A DNA stretch of 64,000 bases from Vulcanisaeta souniana JCM 11219 (GCF_026000775.1 NZ_AP026830.1:1759056-1823055); one strand, 5' to 3'. Shown: positions 43,559-51,421, numbered from the stretch's first letter. Notes: generated by a model not told the origin, from the letters alone. A program made the numbers and translations.

Positions 43559-44632
43559 ACACCGTATAGCCTATAACACGTGATACATTGACTAGGTGGT
43601 GTTAAATCAATGCTGTAATCCGCGGTAAGTCCCTGGATCCTTCTCCTTATGAATTTAGACCTAAATTCCCTATAGTCCTTATTATTCCATATACTCGTAA
43701 CACTCTCGTTATTTATATTCCCGAAAATCACCTTCTTCATTCTGAAGCACCTTTTCATGAAGCATCGCAGTATGTAGTTACCCTTAATCGGCAAGTTCAG
43801 GAAGACACATGGCGAGACATCGCCATTGACATTTATGAAAATAGATTCAGTAGGTCTTTCCGGGCATTCGATGAGTTCCCAACAACTCAATGAATAGGCA
43901 AATACCTTGATGCCTAACTCCCTAGCCCTTTCTAGCGTGATGTTGATTACGCGTTTAAAGGCCCATGGCTCTTGCTCAAAGGGGTCTGTAAAGATCCTCC
44001 ACGTGAACATATCCTTATTTAATATATACAATGAGTTATTAATAACCACCTCGTCAATGCCTAGTTTATGGCATTAGTTCAATGAAGTCGGGTAGTTCAT
44101 GAATATTCATTGATAGTGCAATGTAACTCGCAATCACCTTAGTGCTACCCCTTAACCTCTCCTTAACCTTAATGAGCCCTCTTACATTTTTAACTAGAGT
44201 ATTAAAGTCACAACCAATCCTTATGGCATTGTGCGTTGATGGATTAGTTCCCGCGAAGGTTATAGCTATGACGTTAATTCCCATCGAAATTAATTTATCC
44301 GAATAACGCTCATTTAGTAATAATCCATTCGTTGTAAGTCCAAAGTATGTTTTACCCCGAACCTCATTAGTCATATCCATAAGGTTTGGATGTAGAAGTG
44401 GCTCACCCCATCCCTGTAAATGCACATAGTTTATTGATTCCATGCTTAATAACTCCCTTATTACTTTACGGTATAGCCCTAGGTCCATGAGCCTGGAAAT
44501 CCACTCACTCCTTAGTACTGTCCTCGGGCAATAAATACATGATGCATTGCATGATGTTGATACCTCAATTTGTGCTATTCGTGGGGTAGAATTGAAATTA
44601 TCATTGGTTTTAATTTTAAGGTTTGTTATTAT
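43438..44632 (-). pseudogene. Radical SAM/SPASM gene broken by frameshift
   Basis: The 5' part (to 44066) contains the SAM motif in 'VSTSCNASCIYCPRTVLRS' (C-x3-C-x2-C) and the barrel blocks 'VHLQGWGEPLLHP' and 'GLTTNGLLLN', but there is no start codon in the open region before it. A stop at 44066-44068 (after 'DFIELMP') is bypassed by a one-base shift into 'KLGIDEVVINNSLYILN'. The 3' part (43438-44049) has SPASM-type Cys in 'GDVSPCVFLNLP', then 'SIWNNKDYREFRSKF' and 'PSQCITCYRLYGV'. The tail beyond about 43560 reads antisense to the protease remnant, so the original stop seems lost. Function unknown. Confidence 0.65.
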
Positions 44633-44644
44633 TCATCACCTCAT

Positions 44645-46123
44645 TTAGGGTGGTGGTAGGCCCGCAAAGAAGACTATTGATAACGCTAATCCTATTAGTA
44701 TTATTATTGTTAGTGATACTATGTATGCAACTATCATACGCCCAGCTTTTATCTCAGCGAGTGTCTTGAACCTGGTCGTTAGCCCTATTGACATGAAGGT
44801 TAGGGCGAAGAAGAAGTACCTAAATAACTCAGTCTGTGGTGTTATACCGCCCGTCATGAACTTCCACGACACGGCGGCGCCAACCGCGAAACCAACACCC
44901 CATAGTAATAACCATGTAGCCAAGTAACCAAGCACAAACTTGGGGAACCTAAACCAAATCTGAATCATGGGGACCCTCTCCCCGGGTCTTCTTTCAACTC
45001 TGGTCACCCATATCACGGCCAGTATGAATGCCCATAGCCCAATCCATATATCAATGAACACCTTACTCATGACCGCCGTCGTCAATACCCACGTCTTATA
45101 GGCAGCAAGGCCCGGCTGAGCACTAATCAAGGCATCAGCTAAAGCGCCACTGGCCGCAGCCGCGCCATCAGTTTTAACAGAGAGACCCATCCAGGCACCA
45201 GCCGCATATGGCGCCCACTTTAGGAACGTGGCAGCCGCGAATGGTAGTACCACTAGCTCTACGGCTGCGAATAGCACAATTATTGATGCAATGGTGGCTG
45301 GTACTATTGATGGGGCGCCTATTGCGGCGGCCGTGGCTATGGCTGCCGAAACACCACATATACTAACACCTGATGCCAGTGTTGCTGCCCACTTAATGTC
45401 GAGCTTGAACACCTTATGAGATACTAGGTACGAGATTGGCCAGTAGATTAGGTAGGCGGCGACTATGGCAATTAACGATCTCTCCACAAGACCCACTGCC
45501 AGTGTTATGTACCTGAGAGATGATGCACCAATCAAGGCCCCAAGAAGGACTATGGCTGTCTTTATGTACCACTCGGTTCTGGCCCCGGTTTCTAGGGTCG
45601 CCGGCAATTTTTTGTAAAATACTACATTGGATATAAATAAGCCTACGAGCAGTAGGTATATTAGTATACCGTCTGCTCCCACGGGTATTGACCAGGCAAT
45701 GTGAAGCTTGGCATATTGGTCAGGCGTAGCGTTGAAGTATGCATAACCAAAGAGCCACCAGAAGCCAAAGGTTAGTATGAACATTATTGTGAAGCTAGTC
45801 ATGAATCTCTTGACATTATGTCCCATTGACCAAGCCGCTAACGTGAGGATCACCAATAGGAATAGGTAAAGCAGGATCACGCTGAGTAGTGGATTTAGGC
45901 CTAGGTATGCCTTGGTCATAGTCAGGGCTTGTCCAACAACCACAATGCTCTTTGAGGGGTCTAACCATGGTGCCGAGACCCTGGGAACCCAACCAAGTAG
46001 GTAAATACCGTAGTAGCCAGGTAGCGATAGGAGAAAGATAAGAAGCCCGATCCAAAGTGCCCACCAGTCCTCTTTTTTCCATAGCGACGACCAGTCAATC
46101 TTTGTTGCTGCTTGGGTTGCCAT
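44645..46123 (-). CDS. YeiH/UPF0324-family membrane transporter
   Basis: A 492-residue membrane protein of the family often called putative sulfate exporter (Cons_hypoth698). The diagnostic stretch 'ASGVSICGVSAAIATAAAI' is present, followed by the family's Gly/Ala-rich helices ('GLSVKTDGAAAASGALADA'). About eleven helices. The start is ATG 46123 (a frame from 46153 is open). The substrate is unproven; the family has been linked to sulfur compounds and other small anions. It stands alone next to the decayed radical SAM gene, with an AT-rich 250 bp upstream region. Confidence 0.82.
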   Translation of the reverse strand: MATQAATKIDWSSLWKKEDWWALWIGLLIFLLSLPGYYGIYLLGWVPRVSAPWLDPSKSIVVVGQALTMTKAYLGLNPLLSVILLYLFLLVILTLAAWSMGHNVKRFMTSFTIMFILTFGFWWLFGYAYFNATPDQYAKLHIAWSIPVGADGILIYLLLVGLFISNVVFYKKLPATLETGARTEWYIKTAIVLLGALIGASSLRYITLAVGLVERSLIAIVAAYLIYWPISYLVSHKVFKLDIKWAATLASGVSICGVSAAIATAAAIGAPSIVPATIASIIVLFAAVELVVLPFAAATFLKWAPYAAGAWMGLSVKTDGAAAASGALADALISAQPGLAAYKTWVLTTAVMSKVFIDIWIGLWAFILAVIWVTRVERRPGERVPMIQIWFRFPKFVLGYLATWLLLWGVGFAVGAAVSWKFMTGGITPQTELFRYFFFALTFMSIGLTTRFKTLAEIKAGRMIVAYIVSLTIIILIGLALSIVFFAGLPPP

Positions 46124-46373
46124 ATTTATCGAGACTACCTTTGTGGATGTCAAAAATAAGACTTGCTACATTTACCCAGGATCTCTTATGCAGAATAATG
46201 CTTAAAAACCTTTAATTTAGATAATAAATTTATTATCAATAGTTTCAAAATTATGATAATAAATATTAATTTATTATAAAGACTTTAGTTAGATACAAAA
46301 GTGTTCTTGTGCTAATTATTTTAACCTAGTAGAAGATTCTTATAAAAATAATTTTTAGTTTACTATTGAAACC

Positions 46374-46592
46374 TTGGTTAAGGTTACTAGGAATTACCAA
46401 GAAACGATACCTGCGGGTATTAGGGAGAGACTTGAGATTAAGGTTGGCGATTTGTTAAGTGTTGAGATTGATGGTGATCGAATTATTCTTAGGACAGTCG
46501 TTCAAGAAATACCAATAATTAGGTTAGATGGGGAATTAACGATTAATGATATTGAGGGATTCATTGAGGAAGGCTTGATGAAGAACGTCTGA
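46374..46592 (+). CDS. vapB: VapB-type antitoxin (AbrB/SpoVT fold)
   Basis: A 72-residue swapped-hairpin (AbrB/SpoVT) DNA-binding protein: 'MVKVTRNYQETIPAGIRERL' then 'VGDLLSVEIDGDRIILRTV'. A TTATAAAAATA box at 46340-46350 lies about 26-30 bp before TTG 46374, fitting a leaderless TTG start. The last part is a short acidic tail that would wrap the toxin. It is intact, whereas the following toxin gene is not. It probably regulates its own promoter. Confidence 0.75.
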   Translation: MVKVTRNYQETIPAGIRERLEIKVGDLLSVEIDGDRIILRTVVQEIPIIRLDGELTINDIEGFIEEGLMKNV

Positions 46593-46596
46593 GACT

Positions 46597-46990
46597 GTGA
46601 TTAATACTAATGCATTGATATTTTACGTCGTTGAGGATTCTAGGGAGCATGCCAAGGCGTTGAGGTTTTAGATAGTTTGGACAAGTGGTTCTTACCTCAC
46701 GTTGTTATTTATGAACTGGCCTGGTTTTTAGGTCCGTTAATGTGTCAAGGGAACGTGCCGTGGATATTTTAAGTAGCTTAATTAACCATAGGGAGGTGGT
46801 TTTGGTGGACGATAATGATGTTATTAAGTGGGTGTTACGTGCGATGCAGGATACCAGTTGGGGGCTTGACTGTTTTAATGACTTGATAGTATTAGGGACT
46901 GCGTATTCATTGAGTAAGCCGTTGTTTACGTTTGATGAGGAACTAAAGAAGAGGGCTAAGAGGGTGGGTGTTAGGGTTCTTGAGGTTTAG
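46597..46990 (+). pseudogene. VapC PIN-domain toxin, broken by two frameshifts
   Basis: Starts 4 bp after the VapB stop. Successive frames read 'VINTNALIFYVVEDSREHAK' to a stop at 46669-46671, then 'LDSLDKWFLPHVVIYELAWF', then 'SVNVSRERAVDILSSLIN' and on to 'WGLDCFNDLIVLGTAYS' and 'FTFDEELKKRA'. These are the four acidic blocks of a PIN RNase, in order. Two single-base deletions (near 46668 and 46730) explain the shifts; total length 394 is two short of a multiple of three. The first catalytic Asp is Asn (VINTN, versus IDTN). An isolated piece from 46742 could still be translated. Confidence 0.72.
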
Positions 46991-47035
46991 TTCGTGACGT
47001 AGTACTTTTAATACTATCGCCATTGCCTACTTTGT

Positions 47036-47932
47036 ATGCGGTTTGTTAGGGAGTCCATGTATAAGTTCATTAAGGACCCTGGTGACATCAGGATTGGTGA
47101 GGTTGTCAAGAGGAGCTGGGTTAGTGGTGATGTTGGTATCCTTGGCATTCCCTGGGATGGGGCGGTGGGTACGAGACCTGGCTCTAGGCTTGCCCCTGCC
47201 AGGGTTAGGTCCTGGCTTTACTCCTCACCATATACCTTTAGTAATGTTTCGATTGTTGATCTTGGTGATGTTGATGTGGTTGTTGGTGATCATAATGAGA
47301 CTTGGCGTAGGGTTGAGGAGACCGTTAATGAGGCTTTGGGGCTTGTTAGGGAGTTGATTGTCATTGGTGGTGACAGTACATCCTCCTATGCAGCATTCAG
47401 AGGCTTAAGGAAGGCGGTTAATGGCAGGTTAGCGTATGTCTTGCTTGATGCTCATCCTGATGTTAGGGTCATTACTGAGGGGTTGACAAGTGGGCAGGTT
47501 ATTAGGTGGATTAGGGGTGTTGACTCTAATGCTTACATAACCATAATTGGTGTCAGGCCCCATTCAAACGCACCTTACTTGTTTGATGAGGCTAGGAAAT
47601 TGGGCGTTACGATATACACCATTGATCAAGTTGATTCCATGGGAATTAATGCAGTGGTTAATGAGGTCGTGAATAATATTGGTGATAGGGTTGCTCACTT
47701 AAGTATTAACCTTGATGTTGTTGATCCCGCATTTGCACCTGGTGTTAATAGTCCATCACCCGGTGGCTTCATGTCAAGGGAGGTGATTAGGCTTGTTCGT
47801 GAATTGAGCGTTAGGTTGAGACCTAGGGTTTTTGATGTTGTTGAGGTGACGCCGCCATTCGATGTTAATGATGTGACGAGTATGCTTGCGTCAGCAATAA
47901 TAGTCAATGCCATATGGGTTGGTAAGACGTGA
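47036..47932 (+). CDS. Ureohydrolase-fold protein (arginase/agmatinase/HutG family) with missing metal ligands
   Basis: A 298-residue member of the arginase/agmatinase/formiminoglutamase superfamily. Metal blocks: 'IGGDSTSSYA' where GGDHS is expected (Ser114 for His), 'LLDAHPDVR' (D138, H140, D142 kept) and 'LSINLDVVDPAFAPG' where SxDxDxxDP is expected (Asn225 for Asp; D227 kept). So two of the usual six ligands are gone. ATG 47036 is about 26 bp after TTTTAATA. With HutU and HutH in the window, a role as HutG (formiminoglutamate hydrolysis) is tempting, but the altered metal site makes that uncertain. It is not clustered with them. Confidence 0.78.
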   Translation: MRFVRESMYKFIKDPGDIRIGEVVKRSWVSGDVGILGIPWDGAVGTRPGSRLAPARVRSWLYSSPYTFSNVSIVDLGDVDVVVGDHNETWRRVEETVNEALGLVRELIVIGGDSTSSYAAFRGLRKAVNGRLAYVLLDAHPDVRVITEGLTSGQVIRWIRGVDSNAYITIIGVRPHSNAPYLFDEARKLGVTIYTIDQVDSMGINAVVNEVVNNIGDRVAHLSINLDVVDPAFAPGVNSPSPGGFMSREVIRLVRELSVRLRPRVFDVVEVTPPFDVNDVTSMLASAIIVNAIWVGKT

Positions 47933-47990
47933 TTCGCATTGATATCAAGATATCTTAAACTTAAATAATCGGTAATGATTAAACTTTAAA

Positions 47991-48304
47991 TTATTGTGGA
48001 CAATTTCCATCTATTGGTGCTATCTTCATTATTTCGTTTAAGGCATGGGCTATTTTCCATTTCTGCTCATTACCTTTCACGTTTTCATGTCTCCTACGGA
48101 GTACCTGGATGATCTGAATCCTTATGTCACAATTCCTTGCCACTAATGCCTTCAGGTAGCCCACGTTATGACAACCTCATACCTCTTACCATATTGCCGT
48201 ATACGGCATGGCTCGCCATCAACAACATCTTCAAGCGCACTCTTTAACTCATTGTAAACGATATTTGCCTCATCTTCATCAAATGTGTAGTATATTAATT
48301 CCAT
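47991..48304 (-). pseudogene. Small gene broken by one frameshift, next to the TnpB right end
   Basis: From ATG 48304: 'MELIYYTFDEDEANIVYNEL', then 'VVDGEPCRIRQYGKRYEVVI', and near 48160-48172 a one-base shift into 'VGYLKALVARNCDIRIQII', 'RRRHENVKGNEQKWKIAHAL' and a stop at 47991. The joined product would be about 104 residues. Total length (314) is not a multiple of three. I do not recognise the family. Its start is only 22 bp from the TnpB hairpin at 48326, so it is a plausible insertion target. Confidence 0.45.
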
Positions 48305-48325
48305 CGAATTTTTAGATGTGAGCTA

Positions 48326-48345
48326 CCCCGCCCTTTAGGGCGGGG
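48326..48345. repeat. GC-rich hairpin at the end of the minus-strand TnpB remnant
   Basis: Eight-base arms CCCCGCCC (48326-48333) and GGGCGGGG (48338-48345) with a TTTA loop. On the minus strand the last codons and stop of the TnpB piece fall inside the hairpin, a layout known from TnpB right ends and their guide RNAs. A copy with two changes is at 50586-50605. Confidence 0.6.
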
Positions 48346-48790
48346 TTTTCTGCTTCATTGCCTCACCTTGCCCCTGGGGAACCAGGGGTATTGGGCGGGG
48401 CTCCACAGGCAGTTGGGCTGGCTCCCAGCCCCCACGCTTCAGGATGTTTATGCTCGCATTCAAGTCCCTATCAATGACTAGCCCGCACCTTAGGCACCTG
48501 AACACCCTATCCCTCAGCGTTAATTTCTCATTAACGTAGCCACACCTTGAGCATTTCCTCGAGGTATCCCTCGGGTTAACCAGCCTGAACTCCTTACCGT
48601 ACTTAACCACCTGCCACTCAACAATCCTCCTCAACTCCCTATTGCCTTTGCCAATCAATTGACTAACCTTGATGTCCTCCATGACCACCACATCGTAGTT
48701 TAATGCCAGGTACTTCCCAAGCTTGAAGTACAGGTCCCTCCTGAAGTTGACTAGGCGCTCATAAGCCTTAGCCAGCCTAACCCTAGCCGT
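48335..48790 (-). pseudogene. TnpB C-terminal remnant
   Basis: The open part begins right after a stop at 48791-48793 and reads '[19 protein letters not shown]', then RuvC-II with '[14 protein letters not shown]' (catalytic Glu), the Cys4 zinc ribbon '[13 protein letters not shown]' and '[20 protein letters not shown]' (with the third RuvC Asp). The first RuvC Asp and the N-terminal domain are missing here; a matching N-terminal piece is at 50265-50522 on the same strand. Inactive as it stands. Confidence 0.75.
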
Positions 48791-48829
48791 TTAGGACTCT
48801 GTGATATTTTTCGTTAGTTTTGATTATTT

Positions 48830-48973
48830 CTAATCACTTTCTTCAATTACTATGACCTTAACCTTTTTCCCATGTAGTTTCGATAGTTTTTCCTGGTATT
48901 CCTTTGGTGGGTATATTAGAAACTTCCTCATGGTCTTTACAATTTTTGCTTCAAATACGTATATCGAGACCAT
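48830..48973 (-). CDS. 47-aa small protein divergent from TnpB
   Basis: Reads 'MVSIYVFEAKIVKTMRKFL', then 'IYPPKEYQEKLSKLHGK' and a strand 'KVKVIVIEE' before the stop. The strand-helix-strand pattern and the C-terminal 'HGKKVKVIVIEE' look like a small DNA-binding or antitoxin-like fold, but I do not recognise it. A GGTGAG ribosome site lies 6 bp before the ATG. It is divergent from the plus-strand TnpB, and the two starts are each 38 bp or so from one shared TTATAA box. It may be an element-borne regulator. Confidence 0.5.
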   Translation of the reverse strand: MVSIYVFEAKIVKTMRKFLIYPPKEYQEKLSKLHGKKVKVIVIEESD

Positions 48974-49007
48974 TACTCTCACCAGGTAAATAGTAGAGTG
49001 CAAAGGC

Positions 49008-49013
49008 TTATAA
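49008..49013. promoter_or_regulatory. Shared palindromic TATA box for small gene and TnpB
   Basis: TTATAA is self-complementary and stands midway (about 38 bp on each side) between the ATG of the plus-strand TnpB (49049) and the ATG of the 47-residue minus-strand gene (48973). Both genes then have GGTGA-type ribosome sites, so a bidirectional promoter fits. Confidence 0.45.
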
Positions 49014-49048
49014 ATCTGTACTCCAAGTGACTAACTGGTGAATCCCCG

Positions 49049-50217
49049 ATGAAGGCGTTTATCCACCGCTCACTTCGGTGGATGCCTGAGGGGACGTACT
49101 ATAAGGCTCTAAGGGCTGAAGCTGAGGTTGTTAATGGTGATATAAACGACCTTCTATGGGAGCTGGCTGTCTACAGATACGCTCTGCAGAAGGTCATAGA
49201 TGCTCTATGGGAGTTAGGCAGGCTTCCAAGGAAGAGCCAACTTCATCAGTTGTTCTATCCCTTGCTAAGAAGCTATGGTTTTAGAGCTCATGTAACAAGG
49301 AACATATATGACTATGCACTAGCTCTAGTAAAATCTGCTGGGAGCAATGGTGGTGGTAAGCCAAGGGTTAGAAGGCTATCAGCTAGGTTCGACTATCAGG
49401 ATGCCAGGGCGGAGATGGATAAAGGAACCGTAAAGATAATTCTGAGAGATAAATGGTATGTGCTGAAGCTCAAACACGGAAGAGAATATATTGGAAAGTT
49501 TAAGGGATTGAGGTGGAAGGAGGTTCACGTAAAGTACGAGAATAGGAAGCTCTACGTTAGCGTAGTGTTTGAATTAAGGTATCAGCCATATACACCTAAA
49601 GGATTCGTAGCCATAGATGTAAACCTTAGGAACATTACAACATTCAATGGCTCTGAGGTTAGGAGGTTCGGGACTAGGTTCATCGAGGCTTTGAGTAAGA
49701 GGGCTAGGGCTGAGGAGCTTCAGAGGAAGTACCCAAGGAGGTGGAAATTCAATAGGAGGATTCTGAATAGGGTTAGGGCACTGCATGGGAGTGCTAGGAA
49801 CATCATTAATGACTTCTGCTGGAAGGTGGCGAAGGAAATAGTCCTAAAGGCGCTGAGGCTTAGGCATGCGATTGTCCTGGAGGATTTAGAGCTTTGAGGG
49901 ATTCGATTAATAAGAAAGATGGTGGCGTTAGGTGGAAGCTAACGCTATTCGCCTATAGGAGACTTCAACATGCAGTCATAGCCAAGGCCGTTGAGTACAA
50001 TGTGCCGGTGGTATTCGTGGATCCCAGGGACACGTCTAACGTCTGCCCAATGTGCGGGGCGAGACTTAACTACATTCACAGACTAGCATACTGCCTAAGA
50101 TGCGGATTCATAGGCGATAGAGACGTAGTTGGCGCAACAAACATTTGGCTAAGGGCACTGCACGCGTATGTGGGAGGTGCTCGGGTCACCCCTAAACGCC
50201 CCCGCAATGAACAATGA
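49049..50217 (+). pseudogene. TnpB RNA-guided nuclease gene, split by frameshift
   Basis: Two overlapping frames together make a full-length TnpB of about 390 residues. The first (49049-49897) has the N-terminal helical domain, RuvC-I 'GFVAIDVNLRNITTF' (Asp) and RuvC-II 'HAIVLEDLEL' (Glu), then a TGA. The second, starting with TTG 49894 ('LRDSINKKDGGVRW'), has the zinc ribbon 'NVCPMCGARL' and 'AYCLRCGFIGDRDVVGATN' with RuvC-III Asp. The four-base overlap could be a recent frameshift or coupled translation of two halves. All catalytic residues are present. It starts after a TTATAA box with a GGTGA ribosome site. Confidence 0.75.
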
Positions 50218-50264
50218 AACCCGAGGGAACGGGGAAATAAAACATGATGGGATGAAGCAAACAA

Positions 50265-50522
50265 TCAAAAGTACTCAGAGGTAAAAACATCAACCAGACC
50301 CAAACCCACTTGGCTGTAGAGCATCTTGAAGTCTTCATCCTGCCTCCTAAGCTGTAGTGCCAGCTCCCTAAGGTCATTCCTGGAGAGCCTAATACCGTAG
50401 ATATTATAGAAGTATAAGTCTGCCCACCGCAGGGTGTTGTACAGCTCCCGCGCCACCTCCAGCTGGGCCTCCACGGCCCTAACATCACCATAAGCCCTGA
50501 ACTTGAACCCCACGGTGGGCAT
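50265..50522 (-). pseudogene. TnpB N-terminal remnant
   Basis: 85 residues: 'MPTVGFKFRAYGDVRAVEAQ' and 'YGIRLSRNDLRELALQLRRQ', then 'LYSQVGLGLVDVF' before the sequence diverges and stops. This is the typical N-terminal helical domain of TnpB with the 'LYSQV' block. The rest of the protein is missing at this end; its C-terminal counterpart is the same-strand remnant at 48335-48790. The break point (about 50280) is next to the end of the plus-strand TnpB element. Confidence 0.7.
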
Positions 50523-50585
50523 TAGCTAGCTAGTTAGTTTATTCAATTTTAAGCGTTCTGTTTGTAATACTGAAAGACTGCATAA

Positions 50586-50605
50586 CCCCGCCCTAAAGGA
50601 CGAGG
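50586..50605. repeat. Second GC-rich hairpin, right-end-like
   Basis: CCCCGCCC, loop TAAA, GGACGAGG: the same hairpin as at 48326-48345 with two base changes and also flanked by TTTTC on the same side. It matches the first copy in minus-strand orientation. No TnpB coding follows it in that orientation; the PaRep2-like remnant lies there instead, so it may be the scar of another element. Confidence 0.5.
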
Positions 50606-50645
50606 TTTTCGTTAATGCCTGCTTCAATAACATGCAGACTAAGTT

Positions 50646-51421
50646 CTATCCAAAAACCATTACCTTCATCTCACCAGGTCTCCAGTTTATTTCCTGCTGC
50701 GCAATTTGTCTTATCTCCACCCATTTATCCATGTTTAAGGCATCTAGGAGATCCTGCACTTCTGGCGGTAACGCATTTATGATCATTCTAGCCAATTCAA
50801 TGGCATTAGAGCGGCAGTAAGCCATCAAGATTATGCCATGCTGATTAGTGTTACTCAGCACTATTTTAATCGTCATTGCCTCATTAACTTTATCAATGTG
50901 GATTATAACATGTTTTCCATATATCCTAATGGTTGACTCCAACGATTTACCAAGGATAATTTCGGCTTTACCACTTTTACGGCTTTAATTAAATTCTGAA
51001 CCTCAATACTCACGTACTTAATCCAATAATCCTTAAATTCATTAATATAGTATATCACCTCATTAATTACCGTTAATAGTTTATCGACGGCATCACTATA
51101 CTTATCCTTAAGTGATACGACCCTCTCCTTAATAATTTCCCATTCCCTCTTATTACTATCTATCCAATAAGCATTCCAAACTCTTAATTCTATTAAACGA
51201 TTAATTGCTTCAATTAACTAGGGTAATAATATTTTTAATTAGACTGGATCTTTAACTTCTTCACCGCATCTATACCTTAAACCCTTTCTTTTAATGCCAT
51301 AGCAAATTCTATTCCTCCTAAGTATCTCTCCATTTATCTCACTCTTTAAAATTTCATAAGTTACTTGGTCATTAATCGCCATATCCTGGTCTGAGCAACA
51401 TCTCTCATCAAAAGCCATCAC
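50646..51421 (-). pseudogene. Decayed PaRep2b-like gene
   Basis: Same family as the intact gene at 20940-22517. The N-terminal piece (from ATG 51421) has 'RRNRICYGIKRKGLRYRC', matching 'KKNKFCKGMKVGHHYRC'. After two in-frame stops (51239-51241 and near 51220) comes 'LIEAINRLIELRVWNAYWID', matching the helical region of the intact protein. A frameshift near 50970 leads to 'IRIYGKHVIIHI', then 'AIELARMIINALP' and 'DKWVEIRQIAQQEI', matching the intact 'AVELARLIVNTLQ' and 'EKWVIINEIAKKEL'. About 170 residues of the middle are deleted, and the C-terminus is missing. Confidence 0.7.

Larger units (their letters stand above)
48326..50605. mobile_element. Nested remains of TnpB (IS200/IS605-type) elements
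   Basis: A minus-strand TnpB is represented by a C-terminal piece (48335-48790) and an N-terminal piece (50265-50522). Between them, on the plus strand, lies a second, nearly complete but frameshifted TnpB (49049-50217) together with a small divergent gene (48830-48973). GC-rich hairpins stand at 48326-48345 and 50586-50605. The layout suggests one element inserted in another with loss of the older one's middle. No TnpA (transposase Y1) is visible, so the elements are non-autonomous or dead. Confidence 0.65.

Noticed and set aside
43438-43560. C-terminal tail of the radical SAM frame as a real protein extension
   Set aside because: It is exactly antisense to a better-supported protease remnant and lies beyond the SPASM Cys block, so it is most likely read-through after loss of the stop.
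46742-46990. Independent small gene downstream of VapB
   Set aside because: It is the third-frame C-terminal part of the VapC remnant; the missing first blocks lie directly upstream in other frames.
47043-47357. Plus-strand ORF overlapping the ureohydrolase in another frame
   Set aside because: It is fully inside a convincing gene and is low-complexity Leu/Val/Gly, a frame shadow.
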